DNA from: Bicyclus anynana | Lineage: Eukaryota > Arthropoda > Insecta > Lepidoptera > Nymphalidae | Length of the DNA: 64,000 nt | Assembly: GCF_947172395.1 (NCBI RefSeq) | Contig: NC_069094.1 | Coordinates: 11,708,292-11,772,291, forward strand | Reading direction: 5' to 3' | In this document: piece by piece, positions 25,101 through 36,100 of the stretch | Layout of the letters: each line of letters opens with the position of its first letter | Position numbering within the stretch: the first letter of the stretch is position 1 | Notes under the pieces: model-generated | The model's input: only the letters and a program-made list of their open reading frames with translations | Told to the model about the DNA's origin: nothing | The model's database searches: none | Translations under genes and position numbers: made by a program

Positions 25101-26382
25101 AACTGAAAGGGTTGTGGATTTTCAGTTTAACTTGTAAAGAATAAAAAATAAAATAAAACAGTAACATTTTGCTCTCAGTAGAGGATTTTGAATGGTATAT
25201 CTAAATGCCTAGATTAACTAACTCTGCGAACCCATTGTAATTATGACACTGTTGTTGGCTGGTGAAGGAATAAAACACCCTAAAGAGCTAGAGAACTGTT
25301 CACATCCTTTATTAATAGTTATTTAATAAGTCTGTTTGTGAAGTCACTCATCACACACTTAGGTAAACCTATGTATATTAGTGCCGATTCATACGAGACT
25401 TAGAGATTAACACTGGGATAAAAATAACATGCGGACTTTTCTAAGAGACAGAGGAAATGCCCACCCTCTCCTTTTGCGCAGCCCGGATGTGCTAAATACT
25501 TCCCAACAAAGAAATTACTGCTATAACTAGTACAGGGACATGTAGTAGACAAGCAGCGCGATCACTTATTAATCGGGCATTGTTGATTGTTCTTCAGTTG
25601 GCTAACTGTAAGTTAACCACTTGTAGTTACGCTAACCACATTAGCCCTGCCTTGCCTGAGTTAAGCGTTGTTTTAATGAGAAACTTCTTAAGAAATGGAC
25701 ATCGACAAAATTAGATAGAGGTAGTTTTCTTTTTTGTTTACTTTTATATTTTTGATTAACAAATAACAATAACGAAGTAAACTTTGCTCCTAAGATCACT
25801 ATAATTTTGTAAAACTTTGCTCAATTTCTAAATTCTCTTTAAAATCTGAAAAATAAAAATTTTGTTTTGTTTTGTTAAATTAAAATTTCTAATCCACAGG
25901 TTATTAATATGCTATGTTTCACCACAGACTAATAGGATAACCCGTTATTTTGACACTAGCCTACACAGACAACAGGGAGATTACCAAATAGTCCAAATAG
26001 CCCTTGGTTAAATTCGTTAATTGCGTTTTGTTACTCGAGTTACATGTACCATTTTCTCACGCTATTTTCTTCAATAGTAGATATTTTTCGTGAAATTTAA
26101 TGCTTCTTTAATGTTTTAAACAAAAGACATAAAACTTTGTTAAAATATATGCATTATTATGGAGTTTGATTTAAATTTGATAATATTATTAACGATAGTT
26201 TCACTATCGTTTTGCATAAACAATACGCAATCTTCATGAATGATTTCAGTTCATCGTTCACCATCCGGTCTTCATATAATGAACTGAATTAGACAATACC
26301 AATGTAAAGTTACGATTGATCGTTGATCGTAGCCGATCGTATGAACTTTACGATCAATGAACTCCGTTAGACAATTAGGCCC
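22189..26382. mobile_element. 4.2-kb element, array copy 3
   Basis: Third direct copy, ending CGTTAGACAATTAGGCCC and followed by CAG (26383-26385). Private changes include loss of about 25 bp near 23590 (the GATTGTGAAATGCTGATG segment), loss of the B-box region of its first SINE near 24695, and a small insertion near 25312. These show the copies have diverged independently since duplication. Confidence 0.88.
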
Positions 26383-26385
26383 CAG

Positions 26386-26687
26386 TAGCCACGATTAGCC
26401 TATTAAATTGGATTGGATCACTCATTCCCGGAGATCCTACAAAAAAAAAGTTCTGTGGTTATCAATGTCAGTTGTCACTTGTCATCTTGTTATTCTTAGT
26501 ATGTCAATGTCAGGGTTGACACCTGAGGAGGCTTGAATTTGAAATTTGAATTGAATATTAAATAGTTTTGTGAGGTTATGTTTTGTTTTGTATAACAAAA
26601 TATTATATTTTTTGTGGAATAATTTTAAATGACTGCAACAGATTCAAAGTCTTTAAATATTTAATAGTTAAAACATAATTTATCATC
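26386..26687. promoter_or_regulatory. RBMX2 upstream region
   Basis: Roughly 300 bp between the right CAG of the array and the RBMX2 start codon; the 5' UTR must lie here unless an upstream exon exists. No TATA box is clear. It forms the right half of the divergent upstream region shared with TAF13. Confidence 0.4.
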
Positions 26688-29161
26688 ATGAATCCCATGA
26701 CGTGGGTATAATGAATATTATTTTATAAATTATGTTGTGATTCCCATTTCGTTATATTGCTGTACTATCATCTTGTTTGTTACAGAAATGTGAAAAATGT
26801 ATTGAAGTTAAGCGAAAGAGAGCTCGCTGGCAATTCAAAAAGTTCTTGGCATGATCAGTACAAAGATAGCGCTTGGTTATTCATAGGCGGCTTGCCATAC
26901 GATTTGACGGAAGGAGACGTTATTTGTGTTTTTTCTCAGTAAGTGGAGCACGAAAAAATAATCGTTACATTATTTTAGGTATATAGTTTGTAACGCAAAC
27001 CCATATTATACTAATATTTGAAAAAATTAAGTATATTTATCAAATATACTTAATATTATAAATTCCAAATAAAAAGTCAATCTGTCTGTTACCCTTTCAC
27101 GGCTAAACCACTGAACCGATTTGGATGAAAATTGGTGTTTAGATATAGTGATCATTCGACCAGAATATAGGTTTCTATCATAGGAATCAGGTCTTTATCC
27201 TGGAAAAGTATAGTTCTTAGAGAGCATCTAAAATCGTCAGCGTAGGAAGTCTTGTAGTTTTGTAAACCCTTAAGAGAGTATCTAAGGCTGTCATTCTAGA
27301 TCTATTATCTCTTAGGTTGTTTTGTATTCACTTACAATATTGGAGACTTTTACACAATAATTTCTCCTAAAGCCTTAACTTGGATACATGTAGTAAAAAA
27401 AGAGCAGAGACAATCTCTCAGGTTGTTTTGTATTCACTTACAATATTAGAGACTTTTGCACACTAATCTCTCCTATATAGAGCCTTAACTTGGATACATG
27501 TAAAAAAAAGAGAGCAGAGACAAACTAAATGTCCAGTTAGTGTTGGTAATGCCTTGTTTGGGAAGTGTTACATCTAAGAAATTATGTATTAACATAAAGT
27601 ATTTTATTTGTCAAGGTATGGAGAAATCGTTAATATTAATTTAGTGAGAGACAAAGGAACAGGCAAATCAAGAGGATTTGCATTTATTTGCTATGAAGAT
27701 CAAAGGTCGACTATTCTTGCAGTGGACAATTTGAATGGAATTAAGGTAAATACCACTTCTATTATAAAGAAATGGTGAAAAAAGATACATAATTGTAATA
27801 TAGCTGTGGACCAATGTTACCAAAAAATTTGCAAAAACAGGCTTTTTCTGGTGGACAGGCTGCATTTTTTTTCCTTACAAGTTAGCCCTTGACTACAATC
27901 TCACTTGGTGGTAAGTGATGATGCAGTCTAAGATGGTAGCGGGCTAACTGGTTAGGATGAAAATCCATGCACCTTTAAAAGTGTGTCATAGAAAGAATTT
28001 TCATTTTGTACAATTTGTATGAATTGTTGAGTAGCCCAGTGGATATGCCTCTGCCCCTGATTCAGAAGACATGGGTTCAAATCCATTCTGGGGCCTGCAG
28101 CTCCAACTTTTCAGTTGTGTAGTGCATTTTAAGAATATCATGTGTCTCAAACGGGGGAGAAAAACTTGCTTATTTGAGAATATTTTATTTCTCTGTTTGT
28201 GTGAAGTCTGTCAATCCTTTGGCAGAGTGGTGGACTATTGTCTGGTGGCTGGTGGTGTGTGGTGGTCTAACCCCTCTTATTCTAAGAGGAGACTGGAACT
28301 GGAAAATAGGTTGCTAATGATGAGCATTTCCTAGTAAACAACACTGCAGTCCACTGGTGTATGCAAAGCTAAATTGCTGATAAAGTTCTAATTTATAAAG
28401 ATTATATGAATGGTGAAGTGATGACTCCTATCCATATAATGCCATTGATATAACTTACTACAACTATAAACAATCCAAAAACATGAATAACAAATTCTTT
28501 TACCAGATTTTAGGTAGGACAATTCGGGTGGACCACTGTGAACAATATAGAGTGCCAAACGCAGACATGACCAAAGTAGACGAGTTGACAGCATTGGTAA
28601 GGGCAGAAGGATGTGCACCTACACTACAAACGCCACAAGATGTGCCTGTTAAAAAGGTAAATAATATATTTGGACAAAAAACTATCTAGCTTCAAAGTAA
28701 GATAAGATAGTGCAGCCATAAGTCCATCAACATAAGGCATAGGTGTTGACCCTCACATGCTTATAATTAAACTGGCTATAGATGTGGAACAAATCATAAA
28801 TAACTATGGTGATATTACCATGAATGGTAATGATTCCCTGGACAATCTCTTGTCATAAAAACCAAAATAGCAAAAAACATGTTTTTTTATTTATTTCCAT
28901 GTTATTTACAAATTTTGACTAGGTTGCGTTGAACTTATTTTAGACAAAAGCAAAACTAAGACAATGTTGCGCACTGTTGAAACTTTCATCTTCACTTTTT
29001 GTTGTTGTTAATGCAGCCTAACTTCTTTCCACAGTTTAGTTTTTTACCATTTATTTCAGGAGATCCACAAAGAAAAGAAAAAGAAACATAAAGAAAAGAA
29101 AAGCAAAAAGAAAAAGAAACACAAGAGCAAGTCTGATTCTGATGATAGTTCCAGTAATTAA
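26688..29161 (+). CDS. RBMX2: RBMX2 homologue, RRM splicing factor (five coding exons)
   Basis: Exons are 26688-26701, 26786-26938, 27616-27745, 28507-28656 and 29060-29161 (549 nt, 182 residues); phases agree throughout. The 14-nt first exon (MNPM plus a split Thr) uses a GTGGGT donor. The protein has an N-terminal helix (KLSERELAG), SWHDQYKDSAWLFIGGLPYD (RNP2), VFSQYGEIVNINLVRDKGTG, SRGFAFICYEDQRSTILAVD (RNP1) and TIRVDHCEQYR, the pattern of RBMX2 and of yeast Ist3/Snu17. The tail is lysine-rich and ends in SDSDDSSSN. Known role: one RRM binding a partner in the RES complex and U2 snRNP-associated (activated B-complex) splicing machinery in the nucleus. It is much shorter than human RBMX2 (322 residues) because the C-terminal tail is short. 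AATAAA at 29168-29173 lies just after the stop. Confidence 0.95.
27306..27515. repeat. Tandem duplication of about 106 bp in RBMX2 intron 2
   Basis: GGTTGTTTTGTATTCACTTA begins at 27315 and again at 27421. Both units continue through GGATACATGTA and AGAGCAGAGACAA with a few differences. Upstream (about 27055-27180) is a Helitron-like fragment with TGAACCGATTTGGATGAAAA. Confidence 0.7.
27866..27972 (-). mobile_element. SINE family 1, 3' fragment in RBMX2 intron 3
   Basis: CTTACAAGTTAGCCCTTGAC, then ACAATCTCAC, the reverse complement of the family-1 tail, running to GATGAAAATCCATGCACC. Confidence 0.75.
28026..28332 (+). mobile_element. tRNA-derived SINE, family 2, near full length (RBMX2 intron 3)
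   Basis: The head is TAGCCCAGTGGATATG...CATGGGTTCAAATCC (A and B boxes), followed by CTCCAACTTTTCAGTTGTGT, TGTCTCAAACGG, GTGAAGTCTGTCAATCC and CTAACCCCTCTTATTCTAAG, ending in a short ATGATG tail. The 87-codon open frame here is a by-product. Confidence 0.75.
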
Positions 29162-29173
29162 GATTCCAATAAA

Positions 29174-30028
29174 TTTTTCAAGAATGAAATTGATTCTTTT
29201 TATTAATTATGCTTAGATATGATCAAAAATTTTATTGTTGCTATCACACTGATATTGCAACTTGGAGACACCCGTGTTATTTAATCTGCCCGTATCTTGC
29301 CCATGACATAATATTGATGGTCAGAATCAAAATATTTCTGACCCAAGCCTGCCAACTTGTGCTTTAGATCTGCATGGTGGGTTTTGACTCCAAAATCTCC
29401 TATAACAAGAGGCCAATTTTGTCAAAATCGATTTAGTAGCTGTGTTGGAAATGAATAACAAACTAACTAACTTTCACAATCAGTATGATATTTGGTATAT
29501 AAAAAGCCAAGCCAATAAATTAACAATAAACAAGATTCTTATCTGAAAATGATATGCATATTATTTCATTAATAGTTTATTGATACAACACATTTTAGTA
29601 ACAACAATCAGATATATTAAAATATACACTTTTTATTCACCTACAAGTTATAAATGTTGGTAAATATATAATAATTTTACACTTTAATGAGAAACATTAA
29701 TAAATAAATAATAAATATTGAGATCAAAATTCAGGTACATGAAAAAATGGAAATTCTTCTTAGTAAGAGGAATTATCCTTAAAGGAATATATTATTTCTA
29801 ACCTTGAACACTAATAAGAACAATATTCGTAACATTTCATGAATATATTCAAAAACAACGGCATACAAAGTATGTCATGAGTGATAATAATTTAGGTACC
29901 AATACATGTTTCACACTTATTTTTTATTGGCCCACATCTATGATTGAAAGTAAAATATGAATTAATATTATTAAATTGTACAGAAAAACTCAATGTATTC
30001 TACCATTGTAATGTAACACCAAAGAAAA
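29174..30028. other. Intergenic region between convergent RBMX2 and INPP1 genes
   Basis: It holds the 3' ends of both genes. For INPP1 (minus strand) a TTTATT (AATAAA on the coding strand) at about 29923-29928 is a candidate polyadenylation signal about 100 bp after the stop. No other feature is seen. Confidence 0.5.
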
Positions 30029-33000
30029 TTAAGACAGTATATTTTTAATTTCATCCAAAATAGCCTCATTTATGTATGCTATAATTCCATCTTTATTACA
30101 GTATTCTTTAGTTTCGAGGTCTTCGTCGTCGTTGTATCTGATTGGCACACGTTTTTTATAGCACAAAACATTACCTCCCCTTGCAAGAATGATTGCATGC
30201 GGTGCACAGGTGTCCCATCGGAATGTGGTTCCCTGTGACACTATGTAGGCTGATGCTTCACCTGTAATTCACAGTTAAACTTATATAGGCATATTTTTAT
30301 ACAATACACTTCGCTATCAACAAACTTAAGTACTGGGAAACTCAAGATCGGGGAAAAGTGGGCTAGATTATGCTGGAAAGCAGACCCCACATAGTGGGAC
30401 CACGCTAGCAAGAAGAAGAATAGACTTCACTCTCAAGCCCTAAAGTAAGGGTTGACAGTAACAGGTGCAAATTATCTGAAGCAAAAAATAACTAGCTCTT
30501 ATTAAACATAAATAATTTAATATTTTATGGATGTTTGAAAAAAAATTTATCAATAGTTTTGATAAACTTTAGGGTCCCATGGTGCTGGAATGGTGACCCG
30601 ACACTAGAAGGCGCAGTGTTGGTCGACCCACCTACCAGGTGGAAAGAGGACATTAATCATTAAGCAAGTTGGAGAGATTCGTCGGCTTAGGGTTATGATG
30701 TTTGGAAGTCCCTACAATAAGCCTATATCCAGCAGTGGATATTCAGCAGATATGATGGATGTAATGATGATGATCTATAAAAATCTTTATTGTAGTTTAT
30801 AATAATTATGCCATACCTAAAGCTACTTTCATTAGTTTGTGACCAGCACCAGGAACAGAATTGACAGTCCATCCTGCAGCTTTGAATCTCTCAATGATCT
30901 CTGGTTTTTCAGCACCACTCATAAGAACTATTTTCTCTTTTGAAGTGTGCAACTCTTCAGAGTTTAAGTTAAAGTTGTTGTAGTGTAGACCCCATACAAT
31001 ACGACCAGTTCCACTGAAAAATACATATAATTATGTAAAATTAGTAACTTTTAATAGATTTAAAACACATTGACCTCATATAATAAAAGGACACACAATC
31101 ATGTAGAAAATGTCACTTAAAAACTGGCCAATTTTGCTTTGACAGTTTTAGAATTATTGGTAAAGGCCTTTAAAAATAGTCCAATATTCAATAAAATCCC
31201 AAATTCAAAGTAAATTCAACCTTAAGGATTAAGTTTAAGGTTGAATTTGCAAATGTGACTACTTGAATTGAGTGCCAAGAAGTTGTATTTGGCACTCATT
31301 GAGTGGGGACATTTTTTGGTCCCTGATCCATCTTTTAATAGAAGATAGAAGTTAAAAGATAACAGAATTTAAAGCTCCAAATAAGCGGTAAAATAAACCT
31401 CTCTTTTATTGTGATGTGATGAAATAGATTCAGTGATTCTAATCACATTGGTTGATATTTCATTGTCTCTTCTCAAGATTTGTTGTGGTCGTATACTTAG
31501 GACTGATGTAGTGGGCCATTCAAATAAACTCATGATGACTTACTTATAGAAGGGTTGGTTGATGACTCCAACAACAGGTGTACCAGTTGACCTTAAATAA
31601 GCCCCAATCAGTACAGTCACACAAGGGAGCCCGTGACCAGGTTTAGCATCACCTCTCACTCCTGATATGAACTCAGCAGTAGCATCTGCAAAGAAACTAT
31701 TTATAGTTATACTCAGTTGTTTAATTCACTTTGGACTATATCATGTGCATGAATTTTAGGCTACAGAAACAGCTCTCAAATGGTTGGAATAAGTAATGTT
31801 TGGAAAATAGAATCACCGTTCTTTTTATAAACTATTAGTTAAACTTTCAAAATGCATAATGAATCTTCTTCTATATTTGCATAGGTATGAAAGTCATATT
31901 ACTAGAAAAATGTTAAAAGTCCAAGTGTAAGAACATAACAAAGAAGAGATGGAGTGTGTAAAAGAGGACATGTGTGTAAAGGGAGTGGATGATGAGTTGA
32001 CGAGTAAGAAAAAAATGGAAAAGATTTGACATAATTTGCCAACCCCACTTAAGGGGGATAAGCGAAAAGAGATGATAATAGTGGCAGAGCTCTTTATAAC
32101 TAACCACCCAACACCCTGCAGTTTCACCGGCATAGTTCCCATTGTAGTCAGTATTTGGGGATAAAAGAATCATTGAATCATATTCATCATCATTAACAAC
32201 CCCTATTCAGCTCACTATTGAGCACGAGTCTCCTCTCAGAATGAAAGGGGTTAGGCCTTAGTCTACCACGATAGCCCAATGCGGATTGGCAGACTTCAAA
32301 CACATAGATTTAAGAAAATACACAGGTATGCAGGTTCCCTCACAATGTTTTTCCATAAACATTTGAAAAGTTGGAGGTGCATGCCCCGGACCAGATTTGG
32401 ACCTACACCCTCCGAATCGAAGGCAGAGGTCAAATCTACTCGGCATCACTCTAAAAGATATCATCAATATCAGTATAATACAATTTATTAGTATAGATTT
32501 ACTGTTATTATTTCTATAGCCAAGCAGATTTTCTATTATGAAAATCATAGTCGAAAGCAGTTAATGTTGTTCCTAATGAAATTACAGCTGCATGAATCCT
32601 AACTTGAATAAATCAAGTTATCACATACAAATAGTATAGTTGTTCATTTATGCAGTCCTATTAATTGTTGTCTGCAATGTTTTGCTTTGTTAATGTACTA
32701 TATATTCATTCTGTCAATGACTACTATAAAAAAGAAATTCTAACATACCAATAGGGTCGATCCACACACCAAGATCGCTAGTATCAACTGCAGGCAGATC
32801 AACAGGAAACAAAGGTATATTCTCAAACGTGTCACTGTGAGCCGCTTCAGCCATTCTTGTAGCTGTAGCCAGAGGTAGAGCACCGCTAAGTAATCGAGCG
32901 GTGCCTTCCACGGTGCCCTGTAAGCCGATTGTTATGCCACCAATTTCGGGGCACTCTTCACCTCTAACATGGCCGTTTAATTCGGGAAATTGGAAAATAA

Positions 33001-33187
33001 TAACAGCCTTTGCACATTCCTGTGCTAGAACATCGGCAACAGTCTTGAAATCCTTATCAAAGCGAGTGTTCGCTTCTGTTTCACACTTCTCAGCGACTAG
33101 TAAAGTGTCTGCGTTCTCGCAACATGATCTCGCTATACGTGCAGCCTTTTCTGATGCTTGTATTAGAGCCTCTAATATATCAGCCAT
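30029..33187 (-). CDS. INPP1: Inositol polyphosphate 1-phosphatase (four coding exons)
   Basis: Minus-strand coding exons are 32749-33187, 31544-31685, 30817-31013 and 30029-30261 (1011 nt, 336 residues), all with GT/AG borders and consistent phases. The family removes the 1-phosphate from inositol 1,4-bisphosphate and inositol 1,3,4-trisphosphate in the cytosol; it is Mg-dependent and lithium-sensitive. Visible signs are the N-terminus MADILEALIQASEKAARIAR, FKTVADVLAQE, the metal-binding RGEECPEI (GEE) motif, VWIDPID (its D is created across the exon 1/2 junction), GLPCVTVLIGAY, VVGVINQPFY and the second signature FRWDTCAPHAIILARGGNV. It is shorter than human INPP1 (399 residues). An in-frame Met 36 nt upstream (33223) was not chosen because family members start at the MADIL-like position. 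Confidence 0.95.
30570..30775 (+). mobile_element. RTE-type LINE 3' end in INPP1 intron 3
   Basis: GGTCCCATGGTGCTGGAATGG, GCGCAGTGTTGGTCGACCC and GTTTGGAAGTCCCTACAATA lead to a degenerate ATGATG tail. It is inserted antisense to the host gene and its frame is broken. Confidence 0.75.
31068..31350 (-). mobile_element. MITE family A copy in INPP1 intron 2
   Basis: It starts CATTGACCTCATATAATAAA and ends in a degraded TTTTAATAGAAGATAGAAG. The middle part (AAAATAGTCCAATATTCAAT) matches the 9872 copy. Confidence 0.65.
32184..32458 (-). mobile_element. SINE family 2 in INPP1 intron 1
   Basis: Reverse-oriented copy: ATCATCATTAACAACCCC, CGAGTCTCCTCTCAGAATGA, then GCAGACTTCA, GGAGGTGCATGCCCCGGACC and a degraded B box. 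Two open frames on opposite strands here are by-products. Confidence 0.75.
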
Positions 33188-33940
33188 AGTATTTTTGTAG
33201 GAGAATAATCTATCTAATTTCAAAAGCGCTTGTAAGCTAAGCCTAATTGAAAAAAAAATCTTTATAATTTAATTAGGGAAACTAATCACGATCAATGCTG
33301 TAAGAACGTTAAAGTTAAACGAGATTTTAAATTTTAAGTTTGACTTTAATGTTTATTTAATTTCTAAACCAAACATGACACACCCACAACAACCACAGAT
33401 CCACACCACACCACATCCACGAGAGACGTTGACACTGACACTTGACGTTGACATTTATTTTTATAAACTGCCTAGTTTTAGTTCAGAACCTAACAAGCGG
33501 TTTTAAATAAAAGAAATAAAATGAAAGCGTAATTGTAACAGTCTTTTCCACTACGTTGACATTTGGTGGAATCTTTAGTGGAATCTCTAAACAATTGCAG
33601 TACAAAGTGCATTATACAAGAAAGAAGAGGAAGAAGATAAAACCAAATGGAAATTAAAATTAAGAATTATCTGATTAGCAATAATTATAATCAAGACATA
33701 ACCGTTGTCATTAATAGATATTTGATTTAATGTTTCATATTTTTTTGACTCAGACGAATTACTACTCTAATAATTAGTACTCTATGGATTTGACGTGCAT
33801 ATTAAGCCGTACAGATTGTGAAGGACAATACGCTACCCCCTACCACTACGGTAGGGTAGAAATGCATATAAGTACCTTGACCGGATCCGCTATTAAATGT
33901 ATTTAGAAGTTAGAACAATGTTGTTGGAGGGATATTAATT
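33188..33940. other. INPP1 upstream region, no further gene
   Basis: The INPP1 5' UTR and promoter must lie here. A CA-rich run (about 33375-33420) is present; no convincing core promoter motif was found. Confidence 0.4.
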
Positions 33941-34311
33941 TATGATCGATACCAAAGCCTAAAATACTTTTCTATTATTTTTTGTCGGTCTGTTTACCTT
34001 TTTATGACCGGGCATCACGCTGAAACTACCGAATGAGTTCAAATGAAACTTGGAACGATTTGAGACCATAGTACAAAGAAGGTTAATAGGATACTATTTG
34101 TCACGAAAATTAAATCAGAAAAAGGGTGAAGTCGGGGTAGAAAGTTACTATGGAAAGTCCTTCATTTTTCTAGGTACATTTGAAAATGTTAAACTATTTA
34201 TTACGTATACGTTATAAAACTTGCAAAAATAAGTATAAATCAAAGAGTGTGAAAAAGGGGTTGAAAGTTAATATTGATTTTTACGCGGACGAAGTCGCGG
34301 GCGTCTGCTAG
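33941..34311 (+). mobile_element. Helitron-like element, 3' part
   Basis: The 3' end GACGAAGTCGCGGGCGTCTG plus CTAG and the phrase TATGACCGGGCATCACGCTG identify a common non-autonomous lepidopteran Helitron-like repeat. The 5' end is not clear, so the left border is approximate. Confidence 0.55.
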
Positions 34312-34754
34312 TATAAAATATTTTCCTTATCTTTTGATCATAGGTATAATATATTATAGTGAAAATTAACACGATTTTTTCGTTTTGTGTGGATTATTTG
34401 TGGAGAACAAATAAAATAAAATATATTACTCGGCTGACAGTAACCGAGTGCCTACTAAACATACAAGTAGGTAAATAGCGTTGTATCAAATATTTTTTCA
34501 GATGTTACTTATTAAATAAAAACTTTTTACTGTATGTTGATATTTCCTTCCAAAACTCATATAATAAATAATATGACGACAATGAAATTCATATTGTCAC
34601 TTTGTTTTGTTTCTAAAACAAATAGAATACGTAGGTACCTACATTGAAATTGTAGACAGTCAATAATATCTACGAACTGTTTTGCATAGGAAGAATTCCT
34701 ACACTTACTCTTTGAGGTATACTTATGTATAAAAAAATAACGGTATTATCTCAA

Positions 34755-34885
34755 GGAGCAGTGGGGAGTGACCCTGCTTTATGCATCAACGGCCGTAGGT
34801 TCGATCCCACAACTGGAAAATATTCGTGTCATGAAGTGTGCTGTTTTCCATTGTCTGGTTGTATTTATACAATACATATTTAGGA
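34755..34885 (+). mobile_element. SINE family 3 (tRNA-derived), partial
   Basis: GCAGTGGGGAGTGACCCTGC, GGCCGTAGGTTCGATCCC (B box) and ACTGGAAAATATTCGTGT match the minus-strand copy at 56935-57125. Confidence 0.65.
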
Positions 34886-34887
34886 AA

Positions 34888-35086
34888 TCTATACTAATAT
34901 TATAAAGCAGAAGAGTTTGTTTTTTTACTTGAACGCGCTAATCTCAGGAATTACAGGTCCGATTTGCAAAATTCTTTCAGTGCTAGATAGTCCATTTAAC
35001 GAGGAAGGCTATACGCTATACTATATTATCCCTCTATTCCTACGGGAACGTTAACCAAGCGGGTGAAACCACGCGGCGTCAGCTAG
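34888..35086 (+). mobile_element. Lep1-type Helitron-like element
   Basis: Starts TCTATACTAATATTATAAAG, contains GAACGCGCTAATCTCAGGAA and ends GCGGCGTCAGCTAG. It sits between A and T, as expected for Helitrons. About 199 bp, non-autonomous. Confidence 0.85.
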
Positions 35087-35124
35087 TAAAGTATAAATAC
35101 ACCCACCCATAATTAGATCCGCTG

Positions 35125-35385
35125 AAGAACCAAAGTCACCGACGTAGTTCAACGAGGAAATGGCAATGACACATAGTTTGAAGGGCCGATGGACGTTTAA
35201 AGTCCCTGGCATAGCGACCCCACACTAGAAAATTTGACCCCCTACCAGGTAGACTGACTATATCAAGCAAGTCACAGGGATTCGCTGGATGCAGGTGGCT
35301 CAGGATTTTGATATTTGAATACCCCTACAAAAGGCCTATGTCCTGCAGTGGACGTCTATCGGCTGATATGATGATGATGATACCT
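35125..35385 (+). mobile_element. RTE-type LINE 3' end, decayed
   Basis: AAGTCACCGACGTAGTTCAA, GGCAATGACACATAGTTTGA, CCCCTACCAGGTAGACTGAC, then TATGTCCTGCAGTGGACGTC and an ATGATG tail. The frame is disrupted and about 20 bp around the GCGCAGTGTTGG segment is missing. Confidence 0.75.
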
Positions 35386-36100
35386 AGTGTTATTTTATCA
35401 TGATCTTCATAATTGTCAGCTAACTTTAACGGCCCACTATAGGGCCAGGCCTCCCACATTATAGGAGGTCATTATCATTAATATGTATTGGTCGTTATTG
35501 AATTTAACATCAAGTATACGCATCCGCCAATCCGCATTAGATCAGCTTGGTGGCAGTGGCGTGCACTTCATATATGCTTTAAAGTACCCTAAGAGTTGTC
35601 TTCTGAATGCTTATTAAATGAAGATTTTCCCAGTTTGCTTAATTTTCTTATTAGTGCATACCCTGATCGGCAACCTTATGCACGCCGCTGCTTGCTGGGT
35701 CTAAACTTCATATATGCCCTCCCAAAATCATCTTCAGCCGTAAAATATTATGATGGAAGTAGGAAGGAATGAATTAAATTATGATTTATGACCAATGAAT
35801 CAAGGACGTCCAGTACTAGTAGAAAGTAAGAATAGTTAACAATAATAATAATAATAAGGCGTAAATAACTGTTGCGTGGAGTGTTGAAATATTTCGTTCG
35901 GAAATATTAATATAGGTAGGTATTATCTAGAGTTTAGGAAAGTTAAAAGTATAATAGCTCAAGGTTCCAATCGCAGTGCCTGCAGCCTGTGGATTGTCAA
36001 ACATCGACACAATTCAGTTCTATGGTTTTCTATTTATTTTTCGCACGGTTAGGTAGGTACATTCGCATTAGGTAATAAGTAATTTATTTACAATACATAT

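Noticed and set aside
32901..33200. 99-codon plus-strand open frame
   Set aside because: Lies opposite INPP1 exon 1, whose minus-strand frame is clearly the real one.
33188..33223. In-frame upstream Met adding 12 residues to INPP1
   Set aside because: Family members start at the MxDIL position; the extension (MKLDRLFSYKNT) has no counterpart I know of.
34888..35086. Possible independent small gene with conserved sequence
   Set aside because: Its ends (TC...CTAG between A and T) and several copies in the window identify a Helitron-like element.
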